Of a stretch of 64,000 bases of DNA, positions 52,701 to 62,278 are shown one piece after another. This DNA is from JAKZVK01 sp965261065 (GTDB lineage Bacteria > Acidobacteriota > Terriglobia > Bryobacterales > UBA6623). The DNA is taken from positions 7,688,001-7,752,000 of the forward strand of contig OZ253444.1 of NCBI GenBank assembly GCA_965261065.1, written 5' to 3'. Below the pieces are notes generated by a model, which saw only the letters and a program-made list of their open reading frames with translations, made no database searches and was not told the DNA's origin. A program made the translations under genes and the position numbers. The first letter of the stretch is position 1. Each line of letters begins with the position of its first letter.

Positions 52701-55460
52701 TCAGAACCCATACCGCAACTGGAACTCGATCACCCTCCCCCCGATCAGCACGCCCGACACCCGCCCAAACTGGGTGGAGTCGAGGAAGTGGCTCCGCGAG
52801 AAGAACACGGGATGGTTCAGTAGGTTGGCGACCTTGACCCCAAACAGCAACGAGTGCGGATCTCGGAAGCGCATCGTTTTATCGACCGCCAAGTCAAGCC
52901 CAAAGGCCGACGTCGAGTTGAAGAGCCTCCGCTGCAGCACGCCCAACTCGCCCGCGCTGGGATGTGAGAACACCTGTCCGGGGAAGGGCGCCTCGCCGTC
53001 TCCGGCGACGCCGCTGTTGTCGCGCGGGTTGATGGCGCTCTCGGCAATCAAAAACGGCCCATCGCCGGTCATGCGGAACCGCACGATGTCATCGAGTTGG
53101 CCCTTGTTCAACGCCGTGACCGCCGTGTTCTCGACCGAGCGAATTCGGCGGTTCAGAGTGCCCCGTCCGGACAGGATCGACAGCGGCGCGCCGGACTGCC
53201 ACGAGACAATCGACGAGACCGTCCACCCTTCCATCACTCGACGCAACGGCGCGTAGTCCCAGCGTTGGCCGGGGCCGAGCGGCAACGGCCACACGAAGTT
53301 GGCGTTGAATACGTGGTTGATGTCGAAGTCGGCCCGCGCGCGCCCGATCTTGGGGTTGTTGATGTCGAGAAACGGATCGAAGCGCACGAGCGTTCCGCTC
53401 GAATCGGTCAGCACCTTCGCGAACGTGTAGTTGGCCTGGAACTGCACGCCCGCTGACGCCCGCCGTCGCAGCTCGACCTGCAACGCGTTGTAGCTGCTGT
53501 TCGAGAAGTTGGTGATCAGGTCCGAGACAAAGGTGTTCTGGTTCGGCACGAGTGCGACATCGGTACCCTGAGAGAAGCCCAGTCCATAGTAGGTCGCCGC
53601 CAGTTCGCCGGTCTCGCCCCGCTGGATCAACGACCGCACCGCGGTATTGCTGAGCAGTCCGCCCAAAAAGAGTTCCGGAAACACCGTCAACTGTTGGCTG
53701 CCCGGAAGCGACGGGTTGAATGCCGGATCGAAAGAGCCGCTCGAATCGAGCGCCAGGAACCCATTCGAGCGGGCGCGCTGGAAGTCGTCGAGAAAGCCGT
53801 TCTCGCGGATCAACACCTGGTTGAGATCAAATCCTCGCCACAGCTTCGTCCCTTTGTTGCCGACGTAACGGACCTCGAAGACCGTGCTCTCGTCGAGAGC
53901 GTGCTGGATGCCGAACGTCCACTGCTGCACGTAAGGCGAGCGAATGTTCGGATCCATCGAGAACAGCGCCGAGAATGCATTCTCCGCCAAATTGTCCCGC
54001 GCCGTGCGTGGCAGACGAAACTCCGGTGGCTCGAACGAGGGCAAAGAGCCGTTCATGGTGGTGACAAGGACGATCGAGCCGATGTCCGTCTGCAAGCCCG
54101 CGTTCGAACTCGCCGCGTTTTCGCCCGTCAGGATCGCCTCATCGTTTACGTAATTGATGCTGTAGCCCATCCGCAACGCGGTGCGGCCGTTGCCAAACAG
54201 GTCGTAGGCGATGCCGATCTGGGGAGCGAAGTTGTTGAGGTCTTTCCCGTAGAGCGGCCGCCCGGCGGCGGTGCCCGCGAAATCAAGAGTGGCGTTTGAC
54301 AGCAGCGTGGCCCGTATCCCTTCGGGGCCGACGATGGGGCTCAGCATCAGTCCGCCCCTCTCGTCCACGCGGCCCGTGTACTCCCATCGCAACCCGTAGG
54401 AAACCGTCAGGTTCGGACGTACCCGCCACGAGTCTTGCGCGTAGAGCCCGTACGTATTCAGCGAATAGCGGCGGCGCAACTCCGCGTCCGGCACAAAGCC
54501 GGACTGGCGGCTGGTCACGTTGAACGTTCGCCCGCCACTGCCGATGATGCCTCCCAGCGAAGCCAATATGCTCTCGGCCGAATCGAGATCTTGCGGCGAC
54601 ACCCCACCGGGAAACTGAAACGGATCGAGTGCGATCGGATTCGACAGGCTGATGCCGATGTCGAACCCGGGCGCCACCCCCGCGGTCGTGAAAGTCTCCA
54701 CGTCGACCTTCTGCACCGAGCCGCCGAACCGGATCGAGTGAGTCCCCGCCTGCCACGCTGCGTTATCCATCAAGTTGAACGTGTCGGCGTTGCGGCCCTC
54801 GGGCTCGAAGTTGACGACCGGGTTGGTGTAGAAGAAACCATCGAACAGCGGCGATGGCACCGGCTGGCTGGTCCGAAAGTCCCCCGGCGCCAAGTTGAAG
54901 CCGCCGCGCAGTTCGTTGCTCCAGCGCGGACTCGGCGTCCAATTCCACCCCGCCGACACCAGTTGGGTGTGGCTGAACTCCTTGATGACCGGCGTGGTTT
55001 GGAAACCGAGTCCGGCATCGGGGCGGTCCGCTTCGTCTCTCGTGTATTGGTACGTACCGCTGAGAAAGTGGTGGCCCGACAGGATGTAGTCCAATCGGCT
55101 GGTCACCGCGTCGCGGTCGTTGTTGTCTTGCGCGTTGAAGCGGTAGCCGGCCGTGTTCCGCAGCAGCGTCAAGTCACTGTCGCCCACATCGAAGTTGTTG
55201 ATGTTCTCCGGGCCCGGCACGCGCGCCAGTAATGCGTCGGCCGCCGGATCGGTCCCAATGACGGCGGCGTCCAGCACGTTGATCTTGCGCACTTGGTTGC
55301 CATCGAGGTCACGGTAGGTGAAGAGGCCGCGCCGCGCGTCCCCGGTAGGCACCACCGTATTCACCAACGTCTGCGAGCGCTGCCGGAAGGCCTCATAGTT
55401 CGCATAGAACAGCAGCTTGTTCTTGACAATCGGCCCTCCCAGCGATGCGCCTGCCTGATT
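52701..55460 (-). pseudogene. TonB-dependent receptor, C-terminal part (split by an IS3 element)
   Basis: Beta-barrel part of a large outer-membrane receptor. Reading from the break: NQAGASLGGPIVKNKLLFYA, YEAFRQRSQTLVNTVVPTGD, many alternating strands, and a C-terminal LRYGF ending in Phe as outer-membrane barrels do. An ATG-like start at 55367 exists, but the native frame continues upstream to the IS border at 55460. Joined to 57031-57910 through the duplication GATT, the frame is restored (FLNLN-QAG). The intact protein of about 1210 aa would import glycans or peptides. Confidence 0.9.
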
Positions 55461-55704
55461 TGTGCCGGTTCAGCCGGAACGGGAGAGCGAGCGCTCCGCG
55501 TTAGTGTAGATGCCGCCCTGCGGGCGGGGATTTTCAAGGCATCAGGGTCTATCGATCCGATAGGGTTTGGGGACGAGCGCGAAAGAGGACTTCCGCGCCC
55601 GTGGTCATCGTCTCGATGAGCCCGCCGGGCTATCCCTCGGCAGGGTTGCTTCCCAGCAGAGCCCGCTTCCGTTTCACCCGGCAACGCCATTGTAACTCCC
55701 ACAG

Positions 55705-56637
55705 TCAAGCCGCCTGGCGACGCCGCAGCTGCCGTTGCTGTCGAGCCTGCTCCAGCTTGCGGTCGCGGGCGGCGTGGATCTCGTCCCGCCGTCCTGCCAG
55801 CAGGTCCTCCGGCGTCACAAACCAGATCGCGCTGTGCAAGCGCACCGTGTTGTAGTGCTCGACATAGCGCTGGATCAGCCGACGCGCATCCTCCGGCGTC
55901 AGCGGCACGCCCGGCCTAATACATTCGCTCTTCAACGATTTGTGCCAACGCTCCAACTTGCCGTTCGACTGTGGATAATAGGGCGACGTTCTCACGTGCG
56001 TCATCCCCGAGATACGGATGAATTCCTTGAAGTCCTTGGCGAGGAACTGCGGCCCGTTGTCGGAGATGAGGCGCGGTCTGGCATCCGGGTATTTCTCCTT
56101 CGCGGCTTGGAGAATGATCTCGATGTCGGCCTCCTTCATCGCCTCGCGCAAGCCCCAGTGCACAATCGAACGGCTGTAGCCATCCAGCACGCTGCACAGG
56201 TAGTAGAACGTACCCGAGATGTTGATGTAGGAAACGTCGATATGCCAATGTTGATGCGGCTCTAGCGGCTGTTGGAAGCCCGTCCCTTTCAGCGACGTTT
56301 TGTCGTTCCACTTGCGCAGCAGCCCCGCCCGGCTCAACACCCGCCAGACGCTCGACGGGCTGACCGCCACGATGTCGGCGTCGAGCATCATGAACGTCAA
56401 CCGCCGGTAGCCTTCCAGCGGATGCTGGCGATAAAAATCGAGGATGGCCTGCTTCTCCCACTCTTCGAGCCAGAAATCTCGGGGAACCCAACCGTTGTGC
56501 TCGTTGAGAGAGCCGTAGCGCCGGCGCCAGGAGTAGAACTTGCTGGGCGCGATGCCGAGCCACTGGATGAAACGCCCGGCGTGGATCTCGGTCTTGTCGG
56601 ACCAGCGCCGCACGAAATCGACGATCTGGTCGCGCAC
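55705..56637 (-). CDS. IS3-family transposase OrfB (element 3)
   Basis: 310 aa. HTH-like N-terminal part (GRFIQWLGIAPSKFYSWRRR), rve core with HIDVSYINISGTFYYL (first Asp), LISDNGPQFLAKDF (second), SPYYPQSNGKLERWHKSLKSE (Glu). The frame upstream is open back to the run of eight A in OrfA, so a -1 slip produces the fused transposase. Intact. Confidence 0.92.
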   Translation of the reverse strand: MRDQIVDFVRRWSDKTEIHAGRFIQWLGIAPSKFYSWRRRYGSLNEHNGWVPRDFWLEEWEKQAILDFYRQHPLEGYRRLTFMMLDADIVAVSPSSVWRVLSRAGLLRKWNDKTSLKGTGFQQPLEPHQHWHIDVSYINISGTFYYLCSVLDGYSRSIVHWGLREAMKEADIEIILQAAKEKYPDARPRLISDNGPQFLAKDFKEFIRISGMTHVRTSPYYPQSNGKLERWHKSLKSECIRPGVPLTPEDARRLIQRYVEHYNTVRLHSAIWFVTPEDLLAGRRDEIHAARDRKLEQARQQRQLRRRQAA

Positions 56638-56660
56638 GTCGGGCGGCGTCCATGTTTTGG

Positions 56661-56969
56661 TCAGAGTTCCCCAAGGCTTTTTTTTAACGCGATGTGCTCG
56701 GCCATCAACTCGGCCAGAACCTCATCCTTGGTCTGGATCTTCTTCTCCAGCCGCTCGATGCGTTCCTGTTCGGGCTGACGACGGCTGCGGTTGTTGGTCT
56801 GGAAGGTGGCGGCTCCGTTCTCAAAGAACTCCTTCTGCCAGCGGTAGAACACCGTCGGCTGCAGCGCCAGCTCGTCGCAGAGTGTTGAGACCGGCTCCTT
56901 GTCCAGCAGATGCCGTCTCAGGATGGCGACCTTCTCTTCGGCTGTGTAGTGTTTCCGTGCTTTCCTCAT
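56661..56969 (-). CDS. IS3-family OrfA (element 3)
   Basis: 102 aa: MRKARKHYTAEEKVAILRRH, helix-turn-helix, then a coiled region (RIERLEKKIQTKDEVLAELM). Ends with ALKKSLGEL just after eight A on the minus strand (56685-56678 on the given strand), a -1 slippery site that leads to TKTWTPPDVRDQIVDFV and OrfB. Confidence 0.9.
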   Translation of the reverse strand: MRKARKHYTAEEKVAILRRHLLDKEPVSTLCDELALQPTVFYRWQKEFFENGAATFQTNNRSRRQPEQERIERLEKKIQTKDEVLAELMAEHIALKKSLGEL

Positions 56970-57030
56970 GCGTTCCCTCCGTTAGCTTACCGGCGGAACG
57001 CTGTTCTCCATTTCCAGCTGAGGCGGGACA

Positions 57031-57910
57031 GATTGAGGTTGAGAAACGGCTTCCGCGTTCCGGTCTTATTGCTGAACCATTGGCTGGCCGAGAACGCCGA
57101 ATTGCGGTTGTGCCAGTAGACGTTGCCGTGGAAGTCGTTCGTGCCCGAGGGCGTGGTGAAGTTCACCTGCGACGCCCCGCCGCCGAACGCTGCATTGCCG
57201 TTCTGCGTCGTGATGGTGAACTCGCTCACCTGGTCGACCAGCGGACGGTTGGGAATAAAGTTGAGCCCGTTGTCGCGAATGTAGTTGTCCTGAATGTTGA
57301 TGCCGTCGAGAGTGACGTTGCTGAACGACGTTCTCTGGCCGTTGATCACCGTCGGCGTCCGCCCCTGGAACGCCACGCCCGCTTCGAGATGAATCAGCCC
57401 CAGTGGACCGCGGCCGATCAAGGGAAGGTGCTGGATCTGCTCCATCGTGACGGTCGAGTTGATCTCGGCGGTCGTCGTCTGCACCTGCGAGACCCCGCCT
57501 TCGACCTCCACTACCTCGGTAACCGACCCTAACTCGAGCCGCAACGGAGGCAGCGAGGTCTCCCTGGCGATGTCGACCTTAACGTCGCGGACGACTTGGC
57601 GCTGGAAGCCCTCGAAATCCACCTCGACCGCGTATTCCCCCGACGGCAGGCCAAGCACGATGAACGCTCCGGAGGCATCCGTCTCCACCGAGAAGACAGC
57701 GCCCTGCGTTTCGCTGCGAACCGTCACCGTCGCGGCCATCACCGCGGCGCCCGAGGGATCGAGCACGGTTCCCGACAACCGCCCTGACGCCGTCTGCGCC
57801 CGCGCCGTGACGGCCTGCCCCAGCAGCACCATCGCGAGAGCAGCCGCCCAACCTCGAACTCGCCGCCCTCCGACAGCTCTCACGGTGCACATACATCCTA
57901 TTCTCTCCAC
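57031..57910 (-). pseudogene. TonB-dependent receptor, N-terminal part
   Basis: Signal peptide (WAAALAMVLLGQAVTARAQ), carboxypeptidase-regulatory-like domain (GRLSGTVLDPSGAAVMAATV ... EVDFEGFQRQ, about 42-130), then the plug (INSTVTMEQIQHLPLIGRGP ... NVTLDGINIQDN ... EFTITTQNGNAAFGGGASQV). It reaches FLNLN and then reads into IS DNA, stopping at 56987. Start: either ATG at 57910 or ATG at 57892 (MCTVRAVGG); both precede the signal peptide. This truncated product lacks a barrel. Confidence 0.9.
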
Positions 57911-58147
57911 GTCGGGCGCCGATTTGCACTAGGTTCTAAGGATTCTTTATGTTCTCCACTCATCGGCCACCTCGTGCGGCAGCGGTGCGAATCGGTGACC
58001 AAGATTGGGATTGTGGTCTTCCACCTGCGGCCCTGTTGGGGCGATGGATCGCCGCCAGCTTTCTTCGCCTCTAGTATAAGAGCCGGTGTGTTGGGGTCGG
58101 CGGGGTGGTGGAGAGGTAAGTGATTGAAATAATGGTGGAAATTATTA
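57911..58147. other. Divergent gap
   Basis: 237 bases between divergent genes; should hold the receptor promoter. An AT-rich patch near 58120-58150 (AATAATGGTGGAAATTATTA) just before the VWA/GGDEF gene contains a rough inverted repeat. Nothing else seen. Confidence 0.3.
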
Positions 58148-59329
58148 TTGAAGATCTGTGAACGGCTAGACCCTCGGGCTAAGACGGGCATAATCGAAAC
58201 CATCGTTAACGCCCACAGTCCCGGCGGGTGGACCAACATCGCCGGCGCGCTCTACGAGAGTTATGACGAGCTTCGCGACTTAGCGGACAGCGACGCGTTG
58301 AACGTCATCGTGTTGTTCAGCGACGGCCGGTTGACCGCCCTGACGAATCAGTTTCCCGTGAACACGGTCGTTGGAGGAGGGGCGGGGCCCTGGTGTGAAG
58401 CGAGCACGACGGAACCCGCCAGTCCGCGATGGGGAACCGTGGTAGCGTGCCCCGACATAGCGGGCTCTCCCTGTAGCACCAGCACGCCTCGCGGACCCTA
58501 CATCATTGACCTGATGCTGAACAATCCCATCATCAATTGCTTCCAGGCTGACGGGGACCCCTACACGGGCGGCGGGACTGAGGCTGAGAACCTAGTCCTC
58601 GAAGTGCCGACGAGTTGGCAGCCTCGAGGCTTGCTGGAGGTCGAAAAGGAGGTGCTGCACACCGCGGAAATCTTCGACGTCAAGCTCGGCGACTCGCTCG
58701 ACATGACCTCGATCCTGCAGCAAGCTCAGGTCCGGCTGCTCCACGCGAGCCTCAGTGTGGCCGTCCAAGCGCACCAGGCCGAAGAGAGAGCAAGCCAACT
58801 GGAGTCCAGCAATCAACAGTGGCGCACGAAAGCGCAGACCGATCAGTTGACGGGCATTGCCAACCGCGCCAGCTTTGATGAGGCGCTGGCGCAATGCCTC
58901 GTTCGCCGCATGAATGGTCGAGTACCAGGCGTCCTCGGGTTGCTGCTGATCGACGTCGATCGCTTTAAGCGATTCAACGACACTCACGGGCACTTGGCCG
59001 GCGATGAAGTCCTCAAGGCTGTGGGGAAGGCGATGGAGTCAGTTTGCCGTGAATCCGAGTTGCCGGCGCGCTACGGGGGAGAGGAGTTCTGTGTGCTGAT
59101 GCCATCGGCCAAGCCGGTTGCCGTCAAAACCCTGGCGGAACGAGTGCGAAAAAAGATCGAAGAAACGGCGGTGGAGTTCGAGGGGAAGACCCTGCGGATG
59201 ACCGTCAGCATCGGCGGCGCGATTGTCGAGAGCGTCAGCTCGCAAGCGGATGGCCAGGCGTTGATCAAAGCGGCGGACGAGCGCCTCTATCAAGCCAAGC
59301 AGAATGGGCGAAACCGCTGCGAGGTTTGA
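58148..59329 (+). CDS. Chimeric protein: VWA fragment joined to a GGDEF diguanylate cyclase
   Basis: 393 aa. Residues about 20-140 (SPGGWTNIAGALYESYDELR, ALNVIVLFSDGRLTALTNQF, NCFQADGDPYTGG) resemble the second half of a TadG-type VWA domain without its MIDAS start. Near residue 143 (GTEAENLVLEVP) the sequence switches to the linker and GGDEF domain of HDOD/GGDEF signalling proteins: TDQLTGIANRASFDEALAQC, LLIDVDRFKRFNDTHGHLAG, ARYGGEEFCVLMP. The catalytic GGEEF is intact and can make c-di-GMP; the upstream RxxD inhibitory site is not obvious (RESE). Probably a fusion created by deletion between two genes. Confidence 0.82.
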   Translation: MKICERLDPRAKTGIIETIVNAHSPGGWTNIAGALYESYDELRDLADSDALNVIVLFSDGRLTALTNQFPVNTVVGGGAGPWCEASTTEPASPRWGTVVACPDIAGSPCSTSTPRGPYIIDLMLNNPIINCFQADGDPYTGGGTEAENLVLEVPTSWQPRGLLEVEKEVLHTAEIFDVKLGDSLDMTSILQQAQVRLLHASLSVAVQAHQAEERASQLESSNQQWRTKAQTDQLTGIANRASFDEALAQCLVRRMNGRVPGVLGLLLIDVDRFKRFNDTHGHLAGDEVLKAVGKAMESVCRESELPARYGGEEFCVLMPSAKPVAVKTLAERVRKKIEETAVEFEGKTLRMTVSIGGAIVESVSSQADGQALIKAADERLYQAKQNGRNRCEV

Positions 59330-59502
59330 CCCCGGCTCGCTCGCGTGGCCCCGACACACGGGGGAAGCTTCATGGGGGAGTCGCACCAACGGGACAAGCA
59401 CGTGGCCTGGTAGCAGCGATCGTCATCATCCAAGTACACGGCAGGCTTCTCGCCGCTTTGGCGTTCCTAGAATTGAGTCTGGATCTACCACCTGTGGTTG
59501 TT

Positions 59503-60348
59503 TCAGCCCTCAATCTTGCTGATAGCCCGGACCGACTGCTCTCGGACCATGTCATCCGAGTCTTCGCTCAACTGCTTGAGTGCCGGAAGACACTGCTGAT
59601 CCCTGGTTTCTCCCATCGCCCACGCGGCGCTGGCCCGACTTTGGGGGTCGGGGTCCTCCGCCATCCGGGTCAGCACCGGCAGGCCGGCCGGATCCCTTAG
59701 TTTGTGTAGTCCCAACGCCGCGTTGGCCCTCACTCGGTTATCTGAGTCACCCAGTGCCGCTTGGAGGGCAGACCTCGCCCAGGCCTCGCTTCGTCCCCAC
59801 AAAGCTTCGATGACGTTGGACCGGACGCGGGGATCATCGTCGAAAAGTGAGTCCTTCGCAAACATGCAACTAGGGCTAAATCTTGTGAAGACGAGGGCAG
59901 CTTTGGGACGCAGCTTTGGATCGTGCAGCCGGAGCAAAGGGACCAATAACGGTAGGACTCGATTGTTTTCGGCGATCTCCAGCAGAATGCACAAGATCCG
60001 GTCGGTCTGCTGAGCCGATGGCTGCTCCCTGATTGCCTGGGCTAGCGAAACATCCAGCAGAAGGATATTGCGCTTGGACAAGTGAGCAAGCGACACCGCG
60101 TCCTCAAGCGACGTCTTTTCCGGGTCCCTCAGCAGTTCCAAGAGTAGGCCCATGCCATGCAGCAACTTAACGAGCAACTCTTCCCCGGGTCCCGCGGCGC
60201 CCTCTTTCAGATAGTCCAGCACAGCCTGTTGAAAAGCGACTGGGTTCGCGAGAGCCAACTCTTTGACTTCTGGCTCACGACTGCGCACATGGTCGGCGGG
60301 TTGATCTAGCAAACCCACGAGGTATTCTGTGATCTCCGAAGTCTGCAC
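59503..60348 (-). CDS. HEAT-repeat protein
   Basis: 281 aa from a GTG preceded by GGAG at eight bases; a longer frame opens at 60435. The C-terminal half has HEAT/PBS-type helical repeats: PRVRSNVIEALWGRSEAWAR, NRVRANAALGLHKLRDPAGL, PQSRASAAWAMGETRDQQCL, DMVREQSVRAISKIE. Probably a protein-interaction scaffold. Convergent with the GGDEF gene; in relatives such HEAT proteins often sit next to HDOD/GGDEF regulators, which supports a signalling link (inference). Confidence 0.85.
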   Translation of the reverse strand: MQTSEITEYLVGLLDQPADHVRSREPEVKELALANPVAFQQAVLDYLKEGAAGPGEELLVKLLHGMGLLLELLRDPEKTSLEDAVSLAHLSKRNILLLDVSLAQAIREQPSAQQTDRILCILLEIAENNRVLPLLVPLLRLHDPKLRPKAALVFTRFSPSCMFAKDSLFDDDPRVRSNVIEALWGRSEAWARSALQAALGDSDNRVRANAALGLHKLRDPAGLPVLTRMAEDPDPQSRASAAWAMGETRDQQCLPALKQLSEDSDDMVREQSVRAISKIEG

Positions 60349-60435
60349 GAGGTTTACTCCTTCTCCCGCTATATCGGCCCTTTCCCTTTGCCACTGAAGC
60401 CCAAACTGAGACGCTGCCCCGGACGCTCGGTTCAC

Positions 60436-60647
60436 CTTGACTGCGTTTCGAGCGGCGAGCGGCGAGCGGCGTTGGCTCTTTTTGAGTTGATCCAGAAGCG
60501 TGGGTCGTGGTTGGCGAACCTGTCAGGGCCCCGCCTGTGCGCACGCTTGCTGCCGCGAAGCCGAACGCCCGGTTTGTCCGCACCAGCGCACAGATTTCAG
60601 TTGACCCCGACGCAGCGCTTGCTTTCGGAAGCAGCACGCCGGGCCGT
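60436..60647. other. Gap with short GAGCGGC repeats
   Basis: 212 bases. Three tandem GAGCGGC units near 60458-60478 followed by a T-run may end the sulfatase-fold transcript or be chance. No gene seen. Confidence 0.3.
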
Positions 60648-62216
60648 TTACACGTACTGCGCTTCGTGTTCCGCGAGGCTTCGCGTGAAGTCGCGGAGCC
60701 TGCGGTCGAGATCTCGGGCGCGGTCGGGCTCTTGGGATATGCGGTTGTTGTGCTCGGTGGGGTCGTCGCGCAGGTGGTATAGCTCGGGACCGTCTTTGGT
60801 GAGATTGCTGCCCTCGCGGGTCTTGGCGTTGCCGTCGAGAAAGTAGTGGTAGCTCCAATCGTCGTGGCGGATGTTGAGGCTCGCGCCGTAGTGGCAGCAG
60901 ACGGCGAAGTCGCGGACCTTCTCCTCTTGGCCGACAATCAACGGCATCAGGCTCCTCGAGGTCATCTGGGGTGGCGGCGCGATGCTGAGATAGTCGAGGA
61001 TCGTCGCCGTGATGTCTGTCAGTTGCGTGTAGGACTCGACGCGATCGACGCCGCGTCCGCCGGGCTCGCGGATCATCAGGAAGGTGTGCGCCAGCTCCTC
61101 GTAGGCCCAAGGGCGCACCTTGCGCACGATGCCATGGTCGCCGAAAGGCTCGCCGTGGTCGGTGGCCACGATGATGAGTGACTCCTCGTAGAGGCCCATG
61201 CGCTTAACCTCGTCGAGGAAGTCGCCGGCGCAGTGGTCAACAAAGGCGATCACCGCCGCGTAGAGCGATTGGATGTTGGCCATCTCCGCTTGGTCGAGAT
61301 AGCCTTCGCTGTCGCCGGGCGTCGGGAGGATGAGCTTCTTGCCGGCGAAGTCGGGCGCGACCTTCTTGAGGTAGGCGTCCGGCGGGTCCCAGGGCTCGTG
61401 GGGGCAGAACGAGTCGACCCACAGAAAAAGGTTCTCGCGCTTCTTTTGCCGCTTGAGCCAGTCGAGCGCCTGTCCCATGACTCGCGGCGTGAAGTGGTCC
61501 TCATCGCTGTTCCAATCGTGGCGGTTGGCGAGGTATTGGCGGATCTGGTCCTCTTCCTGGGGTAGGCCGGCGCGGGATTTGTAGAACGGCTCGATGTCGA
61601 CCTTCACGCGCGGGTCGCGGATGTAGGGGTCGCCCTCCTGGCCGCGAATCCAGATCACGTCGTCGAAGCCGCGCCCGAAGCCGTAGCCGGGCTTGTGCAT
61701 GTGGTAGGTGTCGGTGACGAGCGCCGAGCGGAAGCCTTCGCTACAGAGGATTTCTGACAGCAACGGGTGGTCTTGCGGGTGCAGCACCTGCCAGGGCCGA
61801 AACGGATAGGTGAACTTGCCGCTGAAAAGGCTCGTGCGGACGGGGATCGTCGGCAGTCCTTCGGGATAGGCGCGTGTGAACAGGGTCGATTCGGCGGCGA
61901 AGCGGTCGAGGTTGGGCGTCGCTACCTTGGAGTTACCGAAAGCGCCGAGGTGGTCGGCGCGGAAGCTGTCGAGCATCAGGACGATGACGTTCTTCGGGTT
62001 CCAGTTGGCGCGGATCGCGGGGCCCCAGGTTGGCGGACGCCGGAAGTGATCGCGGCCGGGCAGGTTGACGGGCGAGTGGGGATCGTCGCGGATGGGGTGG
62101 AGAGTCGTGGCCTCGTCTGTCGTGGGGGAGCAGGCGGGCAGGGATGAGAGGGCCCCGGCGCCGGCGACTGTTTTCAGCAAGTCGCGGCGATTGGTCTTAC
62201 TGTCTTTCTTTGGCAT
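60648..62216 (-). CDS. Tat-exported sulfatase-fold hydrolase with Thr nucleophile
   Basis: 522 aa from MPKKDSKTNRRDLL; an ATG 9 bases upstream is also possible. Tat-like signal with RRDLLK, and a Cys at about 29 that could be a lipobox (SSLPAC). Alkaline-phosphatase/sulfatase fold: metal-site VLMLDSFRADHLG, PNLDRFAAEST, and ATDHGEPFGDHG. The position of the sulfatase formylglycine motif CxPxR reads TIPVR (Thr about 123), so it cannot be a standard formylglycine sulfatase. A Thr nucleophile is used by phosphatases and phosphoethanolamine transferases of the same fold; the subfamily is unassigned. Confidence 0.88.
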   Translation of the reverse strand: MPKKDSKTNRRDLLKTVAGAGALSSLPACSPTTDEATTLHPIRDDPHSPVNLPGRDHFRRPPTWGPAIRANWNPKNVIVLMLDSFRADHLGAFGNSKVATPNLDRFAAESTLFTRAYPEGLPTIPVRTSLFSGKFTYPFRPWQVLHPQDHPLLSEILCSEGFRSALVTDTYHMHKPGYGFGRGFDDVIWIRGQEGDPYIRDPRVKVDIEPFYKSRAGLPQEEDQIRQYLANRHDWNSDEDHFTPRVMGQALDWLKRQKKRENLFLWVDSFCPHEPWDPPDAYLKKVAPDFAGKKLILPTPGDSEGYLDQAEMANIQSLYAAVIAFVDHCAGDFLDEVKRMGLYEESLIIVATDHGEPFGDHGIVRKVRPWAYEELAHTFLMIREPGGRGVDRVESYTQLTDITATILDYLSIAPPPQMTSRSLMPLIVGQEEKVRDFAVCCHYGASLNIRHDDWSYHYFLDGNAKTREGSNLTKDGPELYHLRDDPTEHNNRISQEPDRARDLDRRLRDFTRSLAEHEAQYV

Positions 62217-62278
62217 GGTGTGCACCCATGGTAGCTGCGAGGGAACGACGGCAGCGGGCGTCGATCTGGCAAGAGGGT

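Larger units (their letters stand above)
55461..57030 (-). mobile_element. IS3-family insertion sequence in the TonB receptor gene (1570 bp)
   Basis: Ends TGTGCCGGTTCAGCCGGAA (left) and, on the other strand, TGTCCCGCCTCAGCTGGAA (right). Perfect 4-bp target duplication GATT (55457-55460 and 57031-57034). About 240 bases between the left end and the OrfB stop are non-coding. Confidence 0.92.
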
